From Anseranas semipalmata (taxonomy: Eukaryota; Chordata; Aves; Anseriformes; Anseranatidae), in contig VXAA01007212.1 of assembly GCA_013399115.1 (NCBI GenBank), positions 517,476-581,475 of the forward strand: 64,000 nucleotides of DNA, given 5' to 3'. The position numbers were made by a program, and so were the translations under genes. Positions 57,201 through 64,000 of the stretch are shown here, in pieces (the first letter of the stretch is position 1; each line of letters begins with the position of its first letter). The notes under the pieces were generated by a model. That model saw only the letters and a list, made by a program, of their open reading frames with translations. It was not told where the DNA came from and did no database searches.

Positions 57201-59851
57201 AAGAAAAGTAACAATTTAATGGCAAACACAAAAGTAGAGAGAAAACGTTGAGTGAAATTATGCTTACAATTATGTCAAGATGATGTTTTAATCCTTAGTC
57301 ATGTAAAGTATGTGGGAATAGAAACACATGGAGAGTAAAAGGTAGGGATCCAGTTCCACTTCAAAATTATCATTAATAAGTAAAAGCTATATTAATATGT
57401 ACAAGTAACTATAAATCCTTTAATTAGTCTACAGTATAGATTGGAACCAAATTATGCAACTGACATTTATTTTAAATGTTTCCAAACATAGCTTCAAAGA
57501 AGCTAACACATATATATATATAGTATTTTCCACCAGGGGAAAAAAAGCACACACATAACACTGAAACATATATATATATGTTGAAACTCTGTAAGGCAAA
57601 ATAATCAAGTACAGACTAATTACATACCTGTGCACTAAAGTATGTACTTTGTCACATATCCACATTTACATTACTTAAAGCATGCCATTTAATCTGTAGG
57701 AGCCCTTACCTTTAATTAAACATTTTGACTCTATAAAACGTCCATATATATGTATATATAAAAGCACTCAACTTTGTACCTATTGTAGCCATTTAAGAAA
57801 AATACCTTAATACTTCAAATACTGCAGGAACATTATCTAGCCTAATTTCTTAACATATTTTAGTTTTGAAATAGTAATTTTAGATGCATAAAATACTGGA
57901 GACTACTTTCTGGGCATCTCTGCCATTTTAAAACTGCTCTGCCAATATTCTGGATTTGGGCAAAGTTGCAAGCAAACACATTTCTATTGAAAGGGCCAAA
58001 TTCTATGCAATTGTAATCCCAATGAACCCAAATTTAAAATAAGCTGTAAAGGCAATGAAATAAAATTATATGTTTGTAAGTATGAAATTACCACTGATTT
58101 CAGTTGGCTCATGATTTTATCCCTAGATCCTGTAGTTTAAGTTCAGGCATGGATTATCATTAAGAGTGCTAATTTGTAACCAAAACCTAATCTGTAATAA
58201 GCAAGGCCTTTTAAGCACAGCAAACGACTTTATGATACTTCTGATATTTCAGTAATTCTGAAAACTAACCGAGAGCTGTTTTTTGAGATGCAAAATTCTG
58301 TCTCCAGGAAAGGTCTATGTGTTCTGGTCAATGGTAGTCACAGTCATTAAAAAGATTCTTCGTATGTACAAGTAGTTCTATGCCCAGTGGCATAGCAGAA
58401 GCATGGCTAAAACTTTTGTAACTCTGCTGTTAAATTCCTATATTCTTGATTAATTTGGCCTTCTTTGCTCATGTGACATAGACATTGTATGCCATGAGAC
58501 ACCAGCTAATTTAATCTAAAAAAGCAAATAAATACACACTTTGCATGCAGAAAATGCGTTTGAATGTGAAAAGAGAGGAAGGGAATGAAATGGAATGTCC
58601 AGAGGAGTATGCTTATTATAAACCTGGTTATTCCCCGACAGGAAGAATGGTTCTCCTGGGTTAATTACTCCATGATATATCACTGCAGAATTAGAATATT
58701 TATAGTGGTATTTATTCGCATTTGAAATTCTTCCAAGTTGATTTTAACACCATATTTTTTAATATTTCCCATACAACATCTTTGCTACCATCAGCCTATC
58801 AGTGATCACCAACCTTGATTTCACTCTTAAGAAAGACATACTCCAAAAACATGTTTCATGATAAGCACAATGCTTTATGTGAATCTTTTCATTGATCTCA
58901 ATGAAGCTGATAAGAAATCATTTCCTTACATAAGGGGAGATTTATAGCCACATTTAAGGATCTACCTCAACAAACTTAAGACATACATTTTTTATTTTCC
59001 TTAGTAAATGGGTATGAAAAAAGTATCATAAAATTCTGTGTATGCATCATCTTTCAAGATAAAGGTAGAGTTATTCTTGTCTCCAAGTTCTATTACATGA
59101 CCTTTTTCAGCACAGCATATTTATAAAAAAGGCATTGTACATGCAATTGTACTGAGCAGCTCACAGAGCAGCCTTCTTTAAGTTCACTCAGCAAAACTCA
59201 AAACAGAAGAGTGAAGTAATGTCTGTCTGAAATAACATCAGTAAATGCAGAACCTTTTTTTGAGGATAAAATAAGGATTTGTTTTATTTATTATTGGTGC
59301 TCACAATTATCATTAAAACTTTCAAAAAATGAGCATTAAATTTAATAACAACTATGAGTTTTAATGTCACCTAAAATACTGTAAGTGGCTAGAAAACTAG
59401 AAAATTGTAGCATACTGATAATATTCATAGTCAGAGTATCTCTAGATGCTCTGTTGGTCAAACACTATGCAAAATCCAAAATCCTAAACTGTTCATCAGT
59501 AATTCTTCTAGGACATTCCTAGAAGTGAGCATATGTATACGCATGATAAACTTCAGCTCTCCAACAACTCAGAAATAGTTGGCTAGAGTTTCTTTTCTCC
59601 ATCATAAGGAAGATTTACTTACTGCAGTGTATACTGTTGCATGGTATAGAGCTCTTTAGCATGACTTACTATGCCAAGATCTGTAATAATACCGCTGTAG
59701 CTCACACATTCACCACATACGTAGCATTGCCTTGAGCCTGTTGATCTTATTCAGGCACCATTCAACTGTATCTCAACACTACAAATTTATACCCTGATTG
59801 TTACTTGCTGGAATAAAACTGAACCAGTTTAAAGCTATACATATAAATGTG

Positions 59852-59876
59852 CACACACACACACACACACACACAC
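59852..59876. repeat. (CA)12 microsatellite
   Basis: An uninterrupted CA dinucleotide tract of twelve units plus one C in intergenic DNA. Confidence 0.95.
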
Positions 59877-61980
59877 TGCAATCCATTTCCAGTGAGTCAG
59901 AATGCATAACACTGCGTGCCATTGTGATGTGCGGTCATCCGAAGAGCTCTCCTAAATGAACAAACAGGCTGGGAAACTTAAGAGAATGAGAGTTCAACAC
60001 ATAAGTCAATAGAAGGTTGAAATAAGGTTCAGTTATGTTTTTATGCTCTGGTCATTTAATACTTGTTTGTATTTGTCTGTATCATATAGCAAACCCCGGG
60101 CCTACGCTGGTTTGTCAAGCTACAGCTGCTGTCTTTGCTTAATCCTATTCCCTTTGAATTCATCAGTTGAACTGCCAGTCATGTTAAGAGCATCAGCTCT
60201 GAACACTTACAACAGATGTCCGGTGTCTAAACCCTACAAATTGCTAATCTGAGCAGTCTTCAAACAGGATACTTAAAGCAGTGGCCAATAAACCCGCCAG
60301 GATGCGGAGAGGACTCGCAGCCCATGGCAAAATTTTGGAGTTCCTAACCTGGACAGATATTAGCTTTTTTTTTTTCTTATCTTAAAAATGTTTTACAGTA
60401 TTCTGCACATTGAATGTAAAAAATTATTAAAAAAAGGACAAATAAAAAGCTTCATGCATTTAAAATGTAAAATATGGTTGTGCTACAAGCAAAGTGCTGA
60501 AGATTAAAATGTTACAACTGAGCGTAAATGTAGGGAAGGACTTTTACACTTTTACACTTGGGGACTTAGAAAGTTTGATGGAATAGCAAACTAACTTGGC
60601 CTTTGCTTTTCAGTATAAAAAAAATAGACGAAGCAACCTTCTCAGGTGATGAGGTCTTCTGCTATGCTGTGAAATAGAAAGTTTGCTTTTAATTATAGAA
60701 AAGATTCATACATCCAAGATGAGGACATCACCTTTTAAACACAACAACTTAAAAATAAATCATGGCAATTAAGAAACATGATATTATGCATACTTCCATT
60801 ATCTTAGTCAAATGTTCAACTTCATAGACCAAACATTTATTGAAATGGCTTCTTGCCAGCAAATTTGAGCTGTGGAACAAGATACATCAGAAAATGGAAA
60901 TTGAAATCTAAAATAAACACAATACAATGCATAAGGATATTAAATAGTATGGCTTTCTTTATAGACAAGCTTGATGGCAATAATAGAATTAGGGTGCTTT
61001 TCAGATAGCCTAAATTCCCTCTAAATTCCTGACTGAGACACTTCTTCTCGGCTGGCCTTAGGCAGCTTTCCTTCCTTATAACCTCAAATTAATTTTTTCA
61101 GAAATACTTATTCCATTGTTGAAGCAAAAGCCTTTGGTGAAAGTTAGTCCAACTAAATATGACCCCATCTTTTGCTAGGGAGTAATTTTCTGAAAAAATA
61201 CAGTCTTGAGATTATTCACTAGTAGTCCAATCCAAATCTTATTGCCATTCATGGTATCCCAGTCAATGCCAAACTGCCTGGAATTCATAGAATGTATCTA
61301 TTAATGAAAATAAAGATTTGTCTTCAGTAGTAAAGGTCTGACCTACTTCTTCTTCCTTCCTTGTGTTTGCAAAATCCAGTTTTAAATACTTTATTCCTAA
61401 AGCAAATACAGCAATTATATCAACTAGCTTATGTCCTTAGGAACAATATTTGTTTATTGTTACATGATTTTGCTAACAAGCTACATTAAGAAGTTTCCCT
61501 TGGAAACAAATACTTTGTTTAATACACCATTTTAAAGCAGACAAAATCTGCCCTGAACTAATATTTCTTCCTTCTCTCCTTCTCCCCTTTCCATTTCCTT
61601 CAGAGATCTGTATCCTAGTCGAGATGATTTTTTAATGTTTTCTCAAAGAGCTCCATGGCTGAGTCTTACTAGAGTTTATTAGGTAAGTGGCAAAGCTTTG
61701 AGAGTTATATTCTACCATTGTGTCACTTGTGAAAGAGTCCTTGCAAACACGGAATGTATGAATTGGAGTGGGGAAAAAAAAAAAGATACAGCATAAGCAC
61801 AACACAAGCCTCAAAGAGAAAACAAAACTACCAATGTAGTTTATTTTGTACTAAAACCAAGTTATTATTTTCACTTGGGAAAAAAAGTAGTTTAAACTCC
61901 CTTTTGCATTGCATACTTTTGTCTCCCATGTAGATGGTGTTCAGACAAACAGTGCATTTGCAATGATTTAAAACTCTTAC

Positions 61981-62167
61981 CTTTTACTTCCAGTTTGCAA
62001 TCAACTTCTGCCTCTCCAAGTTCATTGACTGCTCGGCAAGTGTAAGTGCCTCCATCATATGGACTGGGTTTGCGGATCTCCAAGGTACAGACACCTTGGT
62101 TGCTGAACATTCTGTACCTTGGGTCATTCATTATAATGACTTTGTTTTTCAGCCAGGTTATTTTGGG
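61981..62167 (-). CDS. MYBPC1: MYBPC1 exon: second half of C10
   Basis: This 187-nt exon runs from taccacag to gtaaga. It encodes [38 protein letters not shown] and the closing Ig strand. It ends with one base of the next codon. Confidence 0.95.
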
Positions 62168-63204
62168 CTGTGGTAAAAACAAAAGAAAACCCACATGTAC
62201 AAACCTATGAAAGGAAATATTTTTACCATTGTTTGTGATGTTCTGTTAAAGCTGAATAATCCAGAAATGATACAAAATAGTGATAGAAAAGAAATAATGA
62301 TTAACTCAAACATAAATGTGGGCTACATCACACCTCTTTTCAAGCATAAGTTTTTCAGTGCAGCTCATATCACATAATTAGTCATAAATATAAGCCTGTT
62401 ATCAATATAAGGTGTGCTGTGTAATAACAGCAAACACCTCAGCCATATGTTTTGACTTCCAATTACTCTAAGTCAATAAGTAAAGCATGTTTTTAACAGC
62501 AATTTACGGAAAGAACAGCCAGAAACTGTGAAGAGTGGACATAAACTCTTTGGAGTTCCCATTTTACTAGATCAATTATTCATAACAGAAAATAAATCTC
62601 AAAAAGACATAACTCAAAATAAATTGGAAGACAATGTGTCTGAGAACCGATGTGGTATTCCCAGAGTATTCCTGCAATGCACTTACTTAAAGCATAATTA
62701 GCTTTTTACAGAATAATTATGGCTTTATTTTACTAACAACCTTTACTATCATCAGTGCTGGTCCCTGTACAGCCCAGACTTTTCCTTTTCCTTTTCCTTT
62801 TCCTTTTCCTTTTCCTTTTCCTTTTCCTTTTCCTTTTCCTTTTCCTTTTCCGTTCTTTCCCTGGGTTATTGGGGATTTCATAACTATTATAATGCCTATA
62901 ACACAGGTAAGTAAAGTAGGGGTAGGCCCTTTTTTGTATGCTTTAGAGCCCACACCACTCTTTTCAATTCAGCTTGGCTTGTGAGATGAATAGTAAAAAT
63001 TGTATTACAATTTTTATTGTCAGGTTAACTTTCTCATTAACTGACACTGCTGTGAGCTATGCTGTACCTTGGGGTTGCCACGAACGCTGCAGTTCAAAGT
63101 AGCGTTGTAACCAGCTACAGCATACGTGTTAACGAGAGGCTGGGTAAACAGCGGTCGTTCACTGAAGTCAAAATCATCGTAAACTGGGTATTTGTAGACT
63201 TTAC
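61981..63204 (-). CDS. MYBPC1: MYBPC1, slow-type myosin-binding protein C (two exons encoding Ig domain C10; partial)
   Basis: MYBPC1 is a thick-filament protein of skeletal muscle; its C-terminal Ig domain C10 binds the myosin rod. Two minus-strand exons were read: 63068-63204 and 61981-62167. Joined, they encode a linker ([17 protein letters not shown]) and a complete I-set Ig domain: first Cys in [10 protein letters not shown], the Trp in PKITWLKNK, second Cys in GGTYTCRAV, and the closing strand CKLEVK. The match favours MYBPC1 over MYBPC2 and MYBPC3, and its place beside CHPT1 agrees with tetrapod synteny. The 61981 boundary leaves one base of a split codon, so a short terminal exon must follow at lower coordinates; a candidate is discussed in findings. 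All upstream exons lie beyond the window or were not recognised. Confidence 0.95.
62780..62851. repeat. (TTTTCC)12 hexanucleotide repeat
   Basis: Twelve perfect, uninterrupted TTTTCC units (GGAAAA on the sense strand of MYBPC1) in the intron between the two C10 exons. The purine/pyrimidine strand bias over 72 bases is complete. Confidence 0.98.
63068..63204 (-). CDS. MYBPC1: MYBPC1 exon: linker and first half of C10
   Basis: This 137-nt exon runs from tttcatag to gtacag. It is entered with two bases of a split codon and ends in phase 0 at GNPK. It encodes the tyrosine-rich linker, [19 protein letters not shown] and the first Ig cysteine. Confidence 0.95.
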
Positions 63205-64000
63205 CTATGAAATGAAAACAATACACGTATAAAGATGAGTGTTGTAGTGTAGCTAAATACCCAAGCATCTTAAAAAACTACAGAGAATCTGTGTCTATTC
63301 CGATCTGCACTGGTTTAGGAACCAGCCTGTCATAGTGATTGCACTCATATGGGAGGCTGGAAGGGAGCCTGGGAAGTGACTATCTCTCTAGGTCATGCTG
63401 TAGGATAGAGGTCTCAGAGCTTCTCTTTGTTTCCTGCATAGGTGGTGTACAAAATAATACATAATAAAATGTTTTTGTTTTTTTTTTTAATAAAATAATC
63501 TGTTTCTTTTCCTGCCTGCCACATGTATTACAGAACAGGATGGATCCTGTCTGCTGCATTGCAGAATGCCAGCCTTGACACTGTGTGTCACAGCTGTGTT
63601 CACTCTGTTGCCAATTGCTATTCACAGTTTGCTCTGATCTCAGACTGGCTCCATATCTGAAATACATCTTTCTTTCTGCTTCATACAGTCCACTAACAAT
63701 ATAGATACCCACATGGATGCTGTTTCTGTGCAAGAAAACCCTGGTAGTAAAACCCATTTTCTCACTGACACTGTATCCCTGCTCTGTAATGCAGGTTAAC
63801 ATCAGTAAATCACCTTCAACCACAAACTAAGCTGGCATTTAAAACAGCTGGACAGACTGACATCTATTGCTGTGCACAGGCATCACTAACCATCTTTGTT
63901 TCACTGAAACCTCCAAGCTCCCTTACTGGCCTCAGTGCAGCTTAAGCCTGATACTTGCTCTCATGACAGGGGCAAGTAGGCACCGATGAAAAGCAATTCC
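63205..64000 (-). other. MYBPC1: MYBPC1 intron (upstream of the C10 exons)
   Basis: No further MYBPC exon was recognised up to the window edge. A 147-codon minus-strand frame at 63380-63823 does not resemble an Ig or Fn3 domain and contains a homopolymer-derived lysine run, so I take it as intronic. Confidence 0.6.

Larger units (their letters stand above)
49421..61700. other. CHPT1-MYBPC1 intergenic interval
   Basis: About 12 kb of mostly A/T-rich sequence without a recognisable gene on either strand. It holds two CR1 copies (53335-53853 and 54221-54293), A-runs at 53110-53126 and 54893-54912, short AT repeats near 57508-57522 and 57568-57580, and a CA repeat at 59852-59876. The distal part probably includes the MYBPC1 3' UTR. 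Confidence 0.65.

Noticed and set aside
59852..59876. A CRISPR-like array at the short repeats in the window
   Set aside because: All short repeats are simple microsatellites or homopolymers without spacers, in a vertebrate genome.
62717..62953. A frame with a long Gly-Lys repeat peptide
   Set aside because: It is produced by the hexanucleotide repeat in the MYBPC1 intron and has no sign of being coding.
63380..63823. A 147-codon minus-strand frame as a further MYBPC1 exon
   Set aside because: It lacks Ig or Fn3 hallmarks, includes a homopolymer-coded Lys run and has no matching splice signals at its ends.

Overview
This window is vertebrate nuclear DNA, most likely from a bird. Evidence for this: split genes with GT-AG introns, CpG-island promoters, many CR1 retroposon tails of both orientations, and an avian-type solo LTR. 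I cannot name the species. Gene order and orientation match the tetrapod block GNPTAB - SYCP3 - CHPT1 - MYBPC1 (human 12q23, inverted here). All four genes were recognised from their conserved protein sequence; exon limits were set by eye from reading frame, phase and GT/AG signals.

Layout. 1-10617 (+): the last eight coding exons of GNPTAB, including the Site-1-protease cleavage site, so the whole beta subunit of GlcNAc-1-phosphotransferase is encoded here. 10618-14100: GNPTAB 3' UTR and intergenic DNA with an LTR-like segment holding a 70-bp tandem duplication, a CR1 copy and a solo LTR. 14100-26076 (+): SYCP3, with a CpG-island promoter, a probable noncoding first exon and eight coding exons giving a complete 238-residue protein. 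26077-29395: tail-to-tail interval between SYCP3 and CHPT1. 29396-39307 (-): seven coding exons of CHPT1, containing the CDP-alcohol phosphotransferase motif. Its first coding exon was not found and probably lies in a 508-base run of N (48493-49000) inside a second CpG island. 49420-61700: intergenic DNA with CR1 copies. 61981-63204 (-): two exons near the 3' end of MYBPC1, together encoding the C-terminal immunoglobulin domain (C10).

The four genes do not form a functional pathway. They are an old syntenic block: lysosomal enzyme targeting (GNPTAB), meiotic chromosome axis (SYCP3), phosphatidylcholine synthesis (CHPT1) and the muscle thick filament (MYBPC1). I found no prokaryotic feature, CRISPR array, rRNA or tRNA gene, and no clearly new biological system. 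The most interesting signals are regulatory or structural: an inverted pair of STRA8-type motifs next to an E2F site in the SYCP3 island, a T20 tract serving the last CHPT1 splice acceptor, a frame-shifting cryptic exon in GNPTAB, an extra N-glycosylation sequon in GNPTAB, and a perfect 12-copy hexamer purine/pyrimidine tract in MYBPC1.
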